64,000 nt of DNA from Kosakonia radicincitans DSM 16656. GTDB taxonomy: Bacteria; Pseudomonadota; Gammaproteobacteria; Enterobacterales; Enterobacteriaceae. Below, in pieces: positions 1 to 8,673 of this stretch. Position numbers and translations under genes: made by a program. The notes beneath the pieces were generated by a model. It was not told the origin of the DNA. It worked only from the letters and a program-made list of their open reading frames with translations, and searched no databases. The stretch spans positions 1,302,001-1,366,000 of the forward strand of contig NZ_CP018016.1 of assembly GCF_000280495.2 (NCBI RefSeq), in the 5' to 3' direction. Every line of letters begins with the position of its first letter. The first letter of the stretch is position 1.

Positions 1-1676
1 AGCGCATTGTCGCGCTTATTGTTTTCGTACTGTTCGAGCAGCTCCATCAGGTGGCGGCTGTTATTGCTGCCCGGTGAAACATCGCCCTGTAGCGTCACGT
101 TGATATCCGTTCTGCTCTGGTCAACGTAGGAACCACCGCCAGCCGGTTTCGCTGCCTGATAATTGTTAAAGCCAGGCATTGCGCTGGTTGGCTGAATGTA
201 GCTCTGGCTGCCGCTGGCATCTGTCGGCGGTTTCGGTACCTCGAGCACCGGTTTTTTGTCGATAATCCCGAGCTTTTCCAGTACCCAATTCAGGCCGCTG
301 CCCAATATTTTTACGCTCTCAATCACCAGCGCGATGGAGCCAGAGAGCATCTGGCCGAAATAGAAACCCGCTTTTGCGCACTGGTTCAGCGTTTCCTGGC
401 TGGCCTGCACCGGCGTAATCAGATCGCTGAAGAGTTGTTTGATGTTCTGCAAGCCGTTGCCGATGAGATCAAACAGCGGTTGTAGCGGCGCAAACAGTCC
501 GGCGAGCGGAGCGAACGCGGCGCCAATCCCGGCCATTACACCGCTAAAGAAAGCGCTGATTGGCTGCCACCAGGTGTAAATGGCCAGCGCGGCGGCGGCA
601 ACAATGGCAATCACGCCGACAATCGGCAGCGTGAGCGAACCAAGCACCGCCATAATCCCGCCGCAGACGGTAGTAAAGACGCTGCCAAAAGTGGTCGCAA
701 TGGTGATCAGCGTGCTGATACCCGTAAAGACCGGCGCGATAACGCCCGCGACGGTGCCAATCGCCCCGGCAACGCCGACCACGACAGTGGCAATCATGCC
801 GAAGGTTTGCACCAGCCCCTGGTTGTTCTGCACCCACTGTTGCAGCTGCCCCAGATAAACCGTTGCCGTTTGCACCAGCTGGCGCAGGGAGGATTCTTGC
901 GTACTGAAAATATCCACGCTCAGTGACTGATAAGCACTTTGCAGTGCCTGTAAATCGGTACCGAGATTGCCCGCCTGCGCGCTTACCGCACTTGCCGGGT
1001 TACTTACTTCGCTTTCAGACTGCGCCGGCGCGCTATTTTTCAGCGATTGCTCATAGCCCGGCTGCAGGAGTTTTTTGCCGATGTTGAAGCCAGAAGTGGC
1101 GACGGCCATTCCGGTTTTGCCCACCGCGGAGACTTTCCCGGCGATGCCCTGAATCGTTTGCTGGCCCGCCTGGATTTTTTCCGCGCGTTTTTGCCGGGTC
1201 TCCTGCTTCAGCGCCTGCTGCTGCGTGACAAGCTGCGCGCGATGATCGCTGATCTGGCTTTGCAGTTGCAGTTTCGCCGCCGTCGGCGCATTCGGCTCAA
1301 TGCCTGCGCGCAGCAGCGTTAACCGGTGGTCGATCACCGCTCCGCGTGCCGTTTCGTGCTGTTGCGAAAGCGCGGTTGCACGCTCCTGCGTGAAGTTTAG
1401 AATGCTGGCGTGGCTGCGCGTCGGCGGGCCTTGCTCCGTCAGCTTTTGCGCGCGCAACTGCACGGTTTGCAGGCGCAGGCTGAGTGCCGAAAGGGATTTT
1501 TCGGCCTGCGTTAAACCCTCAACCTGGGCAAGCTGGCTGTACAACCCGCGCAGATTTTTCTCCGTCTCTTTGATACCCGCAGCAAGCGAAACATTCGCCG
1601 TTTGCAGGTTTTTAAACGGGCGCGTCGCCTGGTCAACAGCCGTGAGCAGTGCGTCAATATTTGTGCTGTTACTCAT
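1..1676 (-). CDS. T: Tail tape measure protein, gpT-like (partial, C-terminus beyond left edge)
   Basis: This minus-strand frame stays open from the ATG at 1676 to the window edge, giving about 558 N-terminal residues. The first 200 or so residues are Gln/Ala/Leu-rich and helical. A long hydrophobic Gly/Ala/Val/Ile stretch follows, which is typical of P2-type tape measures that set tail length and help span the membrane. The start overlaps the end of the E+E' frameshift product (ATGAGTAA), as in P2, where T directly follows E. P2 gpT is about 815 residues, so roughly a third is missing from view. Confidence 0.88.
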   Translation of the reverse strand, partial: MSNSTNIDALLTAVDQATRPFKNLQTANVSLAAGIKETEKNLRGLYSQLAQVEGLTQAEKSLSALSLRLQTVQLRAQKLTEQGPPTRSHASILNFTQERATALSQQHETARGAVIDHRLTLLRAGIEPNAPTAAKLQLQSQISDHRAQLVTQQQALKQETRQKRAEKIQAGQQTIQGIAGKVSAVGKTGMAVATSGFNIGKKLLQPGYEQSLKNSAPAQSESEVSNPASAVSAQAGNLGTDLQALQSAYQSLSVDIFSTQESSLRQLVQTATVYLGQLQQWVQNNQGLVQTFGMIATVVVGVAGAIGTVAGVIAPVFTGISTLITIATTFGSVFTTVCGGIMAVLGSLTLPIVGVIAIVAAAALAIYTWWQPISAFFSGVMAGIGAAFAPLAGLFAPLQPLFDLIGNGLQNIKQLFSDLITPVQASQETLNQCAKAGFYFGQMLSGSIALVIESVKILGSGLNWVLEKLGIIDKKPVLEVPKPPTDASGSQSYIQPTSAMPGFNNYQAAKPAGGGSYVDQSRTDINVTLQGDVSPGSNNSRHLMELLEQYENNKRDNA

Positions 1677-2102
1677 GTGTGTTTCCGCTTCGCTGAAGCG
1701 CCTTTTCGCGCCATGTGATGAGTTCGCTCAGACTCAGGGGGTAGAGTTCTGATGGCGGCCAGTGAAAAATCACCGCGATATCCGCCATCAAATCGTCAAC
1801 CGACAGGTTGGCCGGAAAACTTACTGTGCCGAAACCGGCGACAAAAAACCGACCACCTTGCCTGCCAGCGCGACCATATCCGCCAGATCCAGCGCCGCCA
1901 CTTCCTGTTCGGTCAGGGAAGGCGAGGTGATACGCGGCAGCACTTTAATCAGCGCATCCACTTCAGCATTCGCCACTGCCGCCAGGCTCAAACCGCGCAG
2001 GGTGCCGGCATTCGGTTTCATCAGGGTAACGGCGTTGATAAGCTGTTCGCCGCGTTTGATCGGCGTTTCCAGGGTAACGACGTTATCAGTTTCGTTGCTC
2101 AT
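1669..2102 (-). CDS. E: Tail assembly chaperone E+E' made by -1 frameshift
   Basis: Shifting gpE back one base at the slippery heptamer T TTT TTG opens a second frame that runs to a TAA at 1669-1671, overlapping the T start. The product would be about 144 residues: 87 shared with gpE and 57 new ones. P2 makes a 142-residue E+E' by the same slip on the same heptamer, and long-tailed phages widely use such a shift to make a tape-measure chaperone pair. The frame was derived by hand; translation has not been shown. Confidence 0.8.
1821..2102 (-). CDS. E: Tail assembly protein gpE
   Basis: A 93-residue acidic protein that ends shortly after the slippery site. It lies between tube gene FII and tape measure T, the position of P2 gene E. 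The family acts as a chaperone on the tape measure during tail assembly and is not part of the finished tail. It is the unshifted product; the longer E+E' form comes from the same start. Confidence 0.88.
   Translation of the reverse strand: MSNETDNVVTLETPIKRGEQLINAVTLMKPNAGTLRGLSLAAVANAEVDALIKVLPRITSPSLTEQEVAALDLADMVALAGKVVGFLSPVSAQ
1842..1848 (-). other. Programmed -1 frameshift slippery site (T TTT TTG)
   Basis: On the minus strand the gpE frame reads GGT TTT TTG, giving the X-XXY-YYZ heptamer T TTT TTG. Slipping back one base joins gpE to the E' frame, which is open to the start of T. This is the heptamer known in P2 gene E. Confidence 0.82.
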
Positions 2103-2164
2103 AAAATCCTCGTGATTGCGTTAGCGAAGGGAAGTCCCGGCCAGACTGGCTGACCGGGCAGGGG

Positions 2165-2683
2165 TTACAGGCCGATATTGCGGCGGTGCTGTTCGAGACG
2201 ATCGACGCCGTTCACTTTTTCGATCATGTTGATGGTGTCGATTTCCACCAGTTCCTTGCCATCCATCGTCAGTTTGAAATAAGTACAGACGACAGAGATT
2301 TTGGACTCGGTGTCTTCGCCCGGCTTGTTCTCGCCGGTGTCGATCTCTTTCTGACGACCGCGCATCACCACTTCAACGGCGACCGTTTCACCGGTGTCAT
2401 CGCGCTGGTAGGAACCAGCAAAGCGGATCGGCACCGCATCGGCGCTGGTTGCGCCATACAGTTCCCAGATAGCCTCATCCGGGAAGCCGCCCAGCGACCA
2501 CTCCATTGCCATGGCGTCGTCATCAAGACCCATATCAATCGGCGCGATACCGTTCATGCCTGCGCCACGGTAGTTCTCCAGCTTGCGGGTCAGTTTCGGC
2601 AGCGTGATGGATTTTGCGATCCCCTGATAGCTGTAGCCATTGAGGAACACGTTCATATATTTCAGTTTTCGCGGCATTGCCAT
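2165..2683 (-). CDS. FII: Major tail tube protein FII
   Basis: A 172-residue protein, the same length as P2 FII, starting MAMPRKLKYMNVFLNGYSYQ. It builds the inner tube through which contractile tails puncture the target envelope. It lies 12 bp downstream of sheath gene FI and shares its transcript. Sheath and tube together are the core of an R-type particle whether or not a head is present. Confidence 0.95.
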   Translation of the reverse strand: MAMPRKLKYMNVFLNGYSYQGIAKSITLPKLTRKLENYRGAGMNGIAPIDMGLDDDAMAMEWSLGGFPDEAIWELYGATSADAVPIRFAGSYQRDDTGETVAVEVVMRGRQKEIDTGENKPGEDTESKISVVCTYFKLTMDGKELVEIDTINMIEKVNGVDRLEQHRRNIGL

Positions 2684-2695
2684 TTATCAGGCTCC

Positions 2696-3877
2696 TTAAT
2701 TGCTGTTGACCGAGGAGACCAGATTCGCCAGATATTTATCGGTGATGCGCTGGCGTAAGGTCAGGTTTTCCAGTGGCGGCACCGGCGTATAGTCGTAATC
2801 GATATACAGTTTCCCGGCTTTCAGGGTCTCGGCGTCATTAGCGCTCTCGTCGAACCAGCAGGTGGCGTCAACGATGTAACCGTTGCTTTTCAGTTCGCGG
2901 AACTTGGCGTTGATACCGTCGATGATGTCGCGGATAAGCGTCGCGGTGATCGGTTTGTCGACCGCCCACATATGCGCGTCTGCCATGGTGTCGGCGATAA
3001 CCTGCGCGGTGCGGGTATAGTTTTCAAACAGGAACAGCGGATCGTCGGAGCAGGTACGGTTGCCCCAGAAGCGGAAGCCATCTTTGCGAATCAGCGTCGT
3101 CACACCCGCTTCGTTCAGCAGGTCGGCATCGGTACCGGATTCCTGCAAATCCCAGAAGACCGGGGTGCTGATGCCGGTGACGCCATTCACGCCAACGTTG
3201 GACAGCGTTTTGTGCCAGCCGACAGACTGGTCGATATACGCACGCAGGCCAAGTGCGCGGGCGGTAGCGTAGGCGGTTGCCGTCGCGTTCGCCACCGTAT
3301 CCCAGGCGAGGAAATCCGGCCAAATCACCATCAGCTCGCGCTGGCTGAAGTTCTCGCGATACTTAATCGCATCGGAAATGGTTTTGCAGCCCCAGGCGCT
3401 GACATAACCGAAGGCGCGCAGCTTCTGGCAGACTGGCGCCAGTGCGGTGGCGACTTCCTGCGTGTCATAACCCGGCACGCCCAGAATACGCGGTTTCACG
3501 CCGGTGACGGCTTCGGCGGTCAGCAGCGCTTTCAGGCCGGTGTATTTGCCGTTTTCATCGGTGGTGCCGATGATGTTGGAAATCGTCTGCGCCTGCGCAT
3601 CATCGCCGCTGCCTTCAGCGACGCGCACAACGACGATAACCGGTTTCGCCTGGTCGGCAATGGCTTGCAGCGAAGAGGCCAGCGTACCTTTGGTACCCGC
3701 TTTGGCGATGGCGCTTTGCACGCTGGTGACAAGCACCGGTTCATTCAGTGGAAAGGTTGCCGCATCGGCATCGCTGGCAGTACATACCATGCCGACAATG
3801 GCGGTTGAGACAGTGGAAATGACGCGCGTGCCGTCGTTGATTTCGACGACCTGAACGCCATGATGATAGTCACTCAT
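2696..3877 (-). CDS. FI: Contractile tail sheath protein FI
   Basis: A 393-residue protein close to the 396 residues of P2 FI, starting MSDYHHGVQVVEINDGTRVI as in P2-type sheaths. The conserved C-terminal half (from about residue 270) contains the sheath core that packs around the tube. It is the first gene of the FI-FII-E-T transcript and is preceded by its own late promoter. The reading frame is intact. Confidence 0.96.
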   Translation of the reverse strand: MSDYHHGVQVVEINDGTRVISTVSTAIVGMVCTASDADAATFPLNEPVLVTSVQSAIAKAGTKGTLASSLQAIADQAKPVIVVVRVAEGSGDDAQAQTISNIIGTTDENGKYTGLKALLTAEAVTGVKPRILGVPGYDTQEVATALAPVCQKLRAFGYVSAWGCKTISDAIKYRENFSQRELMVIWPDFLAWDTVANATATAYATARALGLRAYIDQSVGWHKTLSNVGVNGVTGISTPVFWDLQESGTDADLLNEAGVTTLIRKDGFRFWGNRTCSDDPLFLFENYTRTAQVIADTMADAHMWAVDKPITATLIRDIIDGINAKFRELKSNGYIVDATCWFDESANDAETLKAGKLYIDYDYTPVPPLENLTLRQRITDKYLANLVSSVNSN

Positions 3878-3903
3878 CCGTTTAACTCCGTGGTGTTGGG
3901 GTG

Positions 3904-3970
3904 AGTGCTATTCTCCAGGCCACAGCGGCGCAGCGCTATTTATCGGGGTTGGGGCGAGGATGAAACAACA
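3904..3970 (-). promoter_or_regulatory. Late promoter for FI operon with Ogr-type activator site
   Basis: On the minus strand the sequence reads TTGT-N12-CCAA (3949-3968), followed 47 bp away, centre to centre, by a -10-like AGAATA (3909-3914). P2 late promoters lack a good -35 and carry a TGT-N12-ACA dyad near -55 bound by the zinc-finger activator Ogr (Delta in satellite P4). Four more copies with the same geometry lie in this prophage. Confidence 0.75.
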
Positions 3971-3979
3971 GCGGGCGGC

Positions 3980-4002
3980 AAAAAAACGGGCCGTAGCCCG
4001 TT
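3980..4002 (-). terminator. Rho-independent terminator after third fibre cassette
   Basis: The minus strand reads AACGGGC-TACG-GCCCGTT followed by a T run. It closes the H3-Tfa3 transcript and is almost identical to three other terminators in the fibre region. Confidence 0.88.
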
Positions 4003-4005
4003 GAA

Positions 4006-4599
4006 TTATGCTGGTTGAGTGGGCCAGGTGATATTGGGCGCACTGGAGAGATCAATGGCGTTTATGGCATCGATATAATCCAGAACCTGGTCGAGCCGGT
4101 TTTTTTCTTCGTCATTCAACGTCCTGCCCGCCTGCAACTTAAGCTGGATAATGCTGATTGATGACATCGCCGTATCGATATGTTGTTGACGAAGTGCCTG
4201 CGCATCCTGAACCGCGGCTACGTGTTGCGCTTCGGCGTCCGTAATCCATGCACTTCCGTTCCACTTGTCATAGGGCGTTGCGGGCTCAATGGCAACAAAT
4301 CCGTCTTTAAGCGGGCCGATATAATCCACTGTTGAGGCGCTAAGATCGGCCGTGGAATAGACGGTTTTTCCCCGATGATCTTCTTTCTGCTCCCACTCAC
4401 TCCCCGTAAAGACAGCCACACATCCCTCAGCAACGGCACCGGGAGTAATGTCTGTTGAACCGGCGGGAAGACCAACGCCGATCGCTAAAAACTCTTCGCT
4501 GGAACCCGTAAATTCGCCGGTTTGCGCAGAAAAGCTGTAAGCCGTGATGTTTCCTGCTGTGGTGGCGATTTTTGCTTTATCCAATACTGCTGATGTCAT
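4006..4599 (-). CDS. G: Tail fibre assembly chaperone (Tfa), third cassette
   Basis: A 197-residue protein of the caudoviral tail fibre assembly family (gpG of P2, Tfa/gp38 type). These chaperones fold and trimerise the C-terminal tip of the fibre encoded just upstream, and some stay attached to the tip. It overlaps the fibre stop codon (TAATG), so translation is probably coupled. The C-terminal region (PATPYDKWNGSAWITD, then a helical tail) closely matches the other Tfa at 5876, while the N-terminal half is more divergent, consistent with each serving its own fibre. Confidence 0.9.
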   Translation of the reverse strand: MTSAVLDKAKIATTAGNITAYSFSAQTGEFTGSSEEFLAIGVGLPAGSTDITPGAVAEGCVAVFTGSEWEQKEDHRGKTVYSTADLSASTVDYIGPLKDGFVAIEPATPYDKWNGSAWITDAEAQHVAAVQDAQALRQQHIDTAMSSISIIQLKLQAGRTLNDEEKNRLDQVLDYIDAINAIDLSSAPNITWPTQPA

Positions 4600-5678
4600 T
4601 ATGCAGCCCTCACAATGTAGTTAAAGGCGATGTTGCGCGGACGAGTTTCAGAACCACCATAAGAGGACATGATACTTCCAAGCCCAACCATTACTGCTGA
4701 AGTTACTCCGCCGAAGTGAGTAGACCCTGGGGTTTCAGGAAATAACGCACGATAGGTTAGAGAGTGCGTGTGGGATTCAACTAAAAAATCTTGAGAACTC
4801 ATCATACTGCGTCCTGGGTCAATGCCTCTCCCATCATCCCAGCCACGAATAAATTCCCCTCGTAAATCAGGTAATACAAGGTTTGGATAAGCCACAGCCA
4901 GCTTCGGGTATTGCGCTGCGGCGAATGCCGCGCCGTTACATTTCAGCCAGCCTGCCGGTGGTGTCGCCGATGACCAGGGAATGGGCACACCAATCGGCAG
5001 CGCTGAACCGTCACCCAGGTTCAGCGTTGATATTGCTGCTTTAACAAAAGCGGTGGTGGCCAGTTGCGTATCGTTTGCCGTTTGCGCTGCAGTGGGGGCT
5101 TTGGGTGTTCCGGTCAGTGTGGGGCTGGCAATCGGCGCATACTGCGTGTGCGGGTTGCTGGCTGCAATATGCTGGCTCAGCAGAGCATCAGAATATGCTT
5201 TTACCTCGATAACCTTGTCATCGACATACTTGCGTGTCGCCAGCACTACTGACGGATCAATTTTTAGTGTGATGGCTGAGGTAGAAGAAACAATCAGCGC
5301 CATACGAATCGTCTGCGTGCGTCCGCTACCTTCACCTAACAGCGGTTTGTAGGTTTCCGGGCAGTTGGCGACGGCAATCAGTATGCCATCGTCGTCAAAA
5401 AGACCCAGCTCGCGGATCCAGTATCCCCCTTCGTTTTCCGGGATTACCTGCTCGGCAATAATTTGATTGGCATCCTCGGCATCGACAGTCAGTGTGTTTA
5501 CTGCGCCGATGCGTTTCTGATTAACCAACTGGGTTTGTGCCGGGTCTGGCGTGGGCAGGCTGCCGTTGCCATCGCCAACGGCCATTTGCGTAATATGGAT
5601 TTGGGTGCCCAGCGCGGTGGCGTTCGCCAGCTTCGCCGCGCCCTGATTGGTCAGGATGGCAAAATATTTTACAGTCAT
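4599..5678 (-). CDS. H: Tail fibre protein, third cassette (H3), collar-domain type
   Basis: A 359-residue receptor-binding fibre. Residues 1 to about 165 form the P2-type baseplate-attachment region and are strongly similar to the two other fibres. A repetitive shaft follows, then a phage collar domain at about 220-290 (PPAGWLKCNGAAF and LPDLRGEFIRGWDDGRG motifs). A variable tip region precedes a conserved end (ETRPRNIAFNYIVRA). The distal part probably decides which cell surface is recognised. It has its own late promoter and is followed by its own chaperone gene. It is shorter than P2 gpH (about 669 residues). Confidence 0.93.
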   Translation of the reverse strand: MTVKYFAILTNQGAAKLANATALGTQIHITQMAVGDGNGSLPTPDPAQTQLVNQKRIGAVNTLTVDAEDANQIIAEQVIPENEGGYWIRELGLFDDDGILIAVANCPETYKPLLGEGSGRTQTIRMALIVSSTSAITLKIDPSVVLATRKYVDDKVIEVKAYSDALLSQHIAASNPHTQYAPIASPTLTGTPKAPTAAQTANDTQLATTAFVKAAISTLNLGDGSALPIGVPIPWSSATPPAGWLKCNGAAFAAAQYPKLAVAYPNLVLPDLRGEFIRGWDDGRGIDPGRSMMSSQDFLVESHTHSLTYRALFPETPGSTHFGGVTSAVMVGLGSIMSSYGGSETRPRNIAFNYIVRAA

Positions 5679-5707
5679 GCGTTCACTCTCAGGTTATCGA
5701 TTGAGTA

Positions 5708-5775
5708 AACGGTATTGTCCGGGGCGCAGTGGGCCGGGGCCTATCAGTTAGGGTTGGTTGTCGGGCGATACAACC
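5708..5775 (-). promoter_or_regulatory. Late promoter for third fibre cassette with Ogr-type site
   Basis: The minus strand reads TTGT-N12-CCAA (5754-5773), with a -10-like ACAATA at 5713-5718 whose centre is 48 bp from the dyad centre. This matches the geometry of the other late promoters here. Confidence 0.7.
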
Positions 5776-5849
5776 CTGAGGAGAATGGCCTGCTGGCGGG
5801 CAGGCCTGTGGGGGAACAGTAGGTCGGGTAAGCGCAGCGCCAACCCGAC

Positions 5850-5871
5850 AAAAAACGGGCCGCGGCCCGTT
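5850..5871 (-). terminator. Rho-independent terminator after second fibre cassette
   Basis: The minus strand reads AACGGGC-CGCG-GCCCGTT followed by TTTT. It ends the H2-Tfa2 transcript just before the promoter of the third cassette. Confidence 0.86.
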
Positions 5872-5875
5872 GCTC

Positions 5876-6472
5876 TTATTGTGGCTGTTCAGGCCAGCGG
5901 ATATCAGGTGCGCTTGTGGTATCGACAGCCTGCACGCCCTTGATGTACTCCAGCCATTTCACCAGGCTGGCTTTGTCGTCGTCGCTAATAATGCCGAGTT
6001 GCAGCTCGGTCTGCCATACGCTGATACTCTCTTTCGCCTCTTTCAACCGCTGCGTTTTGCTCTGTTCAGCTTCCGCTATCAGCGCGGTTTTTTGCGCGCT
6101 TTCATCTGTGACCCATGCGCTGCCATTCCAGACGTCATAAGGCGTAGCCGGAACAAGCGTGGTGACATTCGCCGGGTAATCGCCCAGTTCGGTTATCTGT
6201 TTCCGTTCGCCGCTGGCGGTGTCATATACCGTTTCACCACGTGAGTCGTGAATGTATTCCCAGGTCTGCCCGGTAGCGTTGCGGCAGATGGCAAATCCCG
6301 CTTTCGCCGAAAGAGGCGCATCAAGCGCTGCGTTTGCCGGAATACCGACACCCACGGCGAGATATTCAACGGATGTAGAGAGGTATTCGCGGCTGGTCGC
6401 GTCATAGTTGTAAACGGTCACTTCCCCGGCACGAGTGGCTAAGCGGTTTTCATCCAGAATTGCGGTCAACAT
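5876..6472 (-). CDS. G: Tail fibre assembly chaperone (Tfa), second cassette
   Basis: A 198-residue Tfa/gpG-family chaperone that starts within the stop codon of the fibre gene at 6472 (TAATG). It shares with the Tfa at 4006 the motif PATPYDVWNGSAWVTD and the helical C-terminus, which bears the chaperone fold. Its role is to trimerise or protect the C-terminal tip of the H2 fibre. Keeping two chaperones suggests both fibres are used. Confidence 0.9.
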   Translation of the reverse strand: MLTAILDENRLATRAGEVTVYNYDATSREYLSTSVEYLAVGVGIPANAALDAPLSAKAGFAICRNATGQTWEYIHDSRGETVYDTASGERKQITELGDYPANVTTLVPATPYDVWNGSAWVTDESAQKTALIAEAEQSKTQRLKEAKESISVWQTELQLGIISDDDKASLVKWLEYIKGVQAVDTTSAPDIRWPEQPQ

Positions 6473-7530
6473 TATTGAGCCCTCACGATGTAGTTAAATG
6501 CAATGTTATGTGGACGGGTTTCCGCACCACCTGTGTTTTCCATGTAGATATAGGTATGGCAGCGGTTACCTGTTTGCCCGGTGATATCCACTTTTTCACT
6601 GTTTTCATCGGTAAAGGCGATAATTTTCCCGGTGGGCGTGCCGTATTCATTAATAAATCGGTGGTTATGCGATCTCAACTCATCAGCCTGCGCTGAAAGC
6701 AGTGCTCGCCCGGCGTCCAGCCCGCGTCCATCATCCAGCCCGCGAATAAACTCGCCGCGCAGATCCGGCAGAACACCGGCCGGGTAGGCGGCTGCCAGCC
6801 GTGGAAACTGGGTTTTATCAAAGGACGCGCCGTTGCATTTAAACCAGCCACCAGGCGGAGTGGCTTGCGGCCAGGCGACGGGCGAACCCACCGGTAAAAT
6901 GCCGTCGTAGTCAGCAATAACATCGCGCACATATTTGGTGTTGGCGATCTGCTGTCCGTAGTTGCCAATATGCGTATCCGGCACCGTCGGCGTGCCGATA
7001 AACACCGGGCTGGCCAGCGGTGCGTACTGCGCATGCGGGTTAGCGGCTTTAACATGGTTGTTCATCAGGTCGTCGGCATACTGCCGCGTCGCCAGTACCA
7101 CCGACGGGTCGATTTTCAACGTGACGGCAGCCGTTGATGAGACGGTAAGCACCATGCGGATGGTCTGCGTGCGTCCGCTCCCTTCCTGCATTTGCGGTTT
7201 ATACGTTTCCGGGCAGTTGGCGACCGCAATCAATACGCCTTCGTCATCATAGAGGCCAATTTCGCGGATCCAGAAACCGCCTTCCGTTTCCGGAATAACC
7301 TGCTCGGCAATAATCTGGCTGCTGTTATTAGGATCGACCGACAGCCGGTTCAGCGGCGCAATACGCTGCTGGTTAATCAGTTTTGTCTGCGTTGGGTCTG
7401 GCATCGGTAGTACGCCGTTGGCATCGCCAACCGCCATCTGCGTGAGATTAAGTTTTGTGCCGAGCGATGCGGCGTTTGCCAGCCTCGCAGCGCCCTGATT
7501 TGTCAGAATGGCAAAATATTTGGCAGTCAT
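6472..7530 (-). CDS. H: Tail fibre protein, second cassette (H2), collar-domain type
   Basis: A 352-residue fibre. Residues 1 to about 170 closely match the other two fibres (MTAKYFAILTNQGAARLANA). A collar domain lies at about 215-280 (PPGGWFKCNGASF, LPDLRGEFIRGLDDGRG). The tip between the collar and the conserved end (ETRPHNIAFNYIVRA) differs from H3. It has its own late promoter and terminator and is coupled to its own chaperone. The C-terminal ends of H2 and H3 are alike, as expected if both are handled by the same chaperone family. Confidence 0.93.
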   Translation of the reverse strand: MTAKYFAILTNQGAARLANAASLGTKLNLTQMAVGDANGVLPMPDPTQTKLINQQRIAPLNRLSVDPNNSSQIIAEQVIPETEGGFWIREIGLYDDEGVLIAVANCPETYKPQMQEGSGRTQTIRMVLTVSSTAAVTLKIDPSVVLATRQYADDLMNNHVKAANPHAQYAPLASPVFIGTPTVPDTHIGNYGQQIANTKYVRDVIADYDGILPVGSPVAWPQATPPGGWFKCNGASFDKTQFPRLAAAYPAGVLPDLRGEFIRGLDDGRGLDAGRALLSAQADELRSHNHRFINEYGTPTGKIIAFTDENSEKVDITGQTGNRCHTYIYMENTGGAETRPHNIAFNYIVRAQ

Positions 7531-7568
7531 GCGTTAACTCTCAGGTTGTTTGGTGAAGAATGAACGGT

Positions 7569-7635
7569 GACGCTATTTTCCGTTCAGCCACAGGCGAACA
7601 CCATTGATCGGCGTTGGTTGCCTGCTGACACAACG
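7569..7635 (-). promoter_or_regulatory. Late promoter for second fibre cassette with Ogr-type site
   Basis: The minus strand reads TTGT-N12-CCAA (7614-7633), with a -10-like AAAATA at 7574-7579, 47 bp between centres. The surrounding sequence is nearly the same as in front of the first cassette, suggesting the promoter was duplicated with the gene. Confidence 0.75.
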
Positions 7636-7644
7636 AGCGTGATG

Positions 7645-7666
7645 AAAAAAACGGGCCGCAGCCCGT
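7645..7666 (-). terminator. Rho-independent terminator after first fibre gene
   Basis: The minus strand reads ACGGGC-TGCG-GCCCGT followed by seven T. It insulates the first fibre gene from the second cassette. Confidence 0.88.
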
Positions 7667-7684
7667 GGCAAGCTAACGAAGCGG

Positions 7685-8635
7685 TTAAAAACCGATCGCC
7701 AGAATGTCGATGCCGTTGCCCGCGCCGCTGTAGGAACGGATGGTGATGTTCTGTAAGGATCGGGCTACAACAAAGATGGGCACCGTGATATCGGTGAAGG
7801 GTGATGATCCTTCGGTATAGGTGACTTGCGTATTCAGGCAGGCGTTCGGAAAGGCTATTGGCCATGTGAAGACGGAGTTCTCACCGTTGTTCACACTGGT
7901 CGTTACCTTCATCCATTGAATAATCAGTGCCTGTTTACCGCCATTCAAGATACCCGGGATCTGAAAATAACCGGCGGTGGCCAGCAGGCCACTTGCGGTT
8001 CCTGCCTGCACAAGCGAACTCAAGCCAAGATTGCTCTGCACACTGCTGACAAGCCCGGCATTCGCCATCTCTTTCAGCGCATTAGCGATAAGAGGGTATT
8101 GCGCATGCGGATTGCCCGCTGCGACGTGTTGGCTCATCAGGTTGTCTGCATAGGTGCGCACCTCAATCGCTTTATCGTCAACATACTTACGCGTCGCCAG
8201 CACCACTGCCGGGTCGATTTTTAGCGTCACCGCGGCGGTTGATGAAACAGTGATCACCATGCGAATCGTCTGCGTGCGGCCGCTCCCTTCCTGCATCAAT
8301 GGCTTGTAAGTTTCCGGGCAGTTGGCAACAGCAATCAGTACGCCTTCATCGTCGTAGAGACCGAGTTCGCGGATCCAGTAACCCCCTTCGTTTTCGGGGA
8401 TTATCTGTTCGGCGATAATCTGGCTGGTGTTGGTGGGATCGATCGACAGGGCATTCAGCGGCGCAATTCGCTTTTGATTCACCAGCCGGGTTTGCGTTGC
8501 GTCGGGCGTCGGCAGTACGCCATTACCGTCGCCGATGGCGATTTGCGTCAGATTGAGCGAGGTGCCGATAGCGGTGGCATTCGCCAGCCTTGCGGCGCCC
8601 TGATTGGTCAGAATGGCAAAATATTTGGCAGTCAT
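7685..8635 (-). CDS. H: Tail fibre protein, first cassette (H1), different tip, no chaperone
   Basis: A 316-residue fibre with the shared P2-type N-terminal attachment region (1 to about 170) and an unrelated C-terminus. Instead of a collar domain it ends in a beta-rich domain (about 235-316; ENSVFTWPIAFPNACL, ending GNGIDILAIGF) resembling the gp53-like C-terminal domain of other phage fibres. No chaperone gene follows, and fibres with that tip type generally fold without one. It has its own late promoter and terminator. It could supply a different receptor specificity or be a short or side fibre. Confidence 0.9.
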   Translation of the reverse strand: MTAKYFAILTNQGAARLANATAIGTSLNLTQIAIGDGNGVLPTPDATQTRLVNQKRIAPLNALSIDPTNTSQIIAEQIIPENEGGYWIRELGLYDDEGVLIAVANCPETYKPLMQEGSGRTQTIRMVITVSSTAAVTLKIDPAVVLATRKYVDDKAIEVRTYADNLMSQHVAAGNPHAQYPLIANALKEMANAGLVSSVQSNLGLSSLVQAGTASGLLATAGYFQIPGILNGGKQALIIQWMKVTTSVNNGENSVFTWPIAFPNACLNTQVTYTEGSSPFTDITVPIFVVARSLQNITIRSYSGAGNGIDILAIGF

Positions 8636-8673
8636 GCATATGCTCTCTGGTTGTTGGATAGTGAATGAACGGC

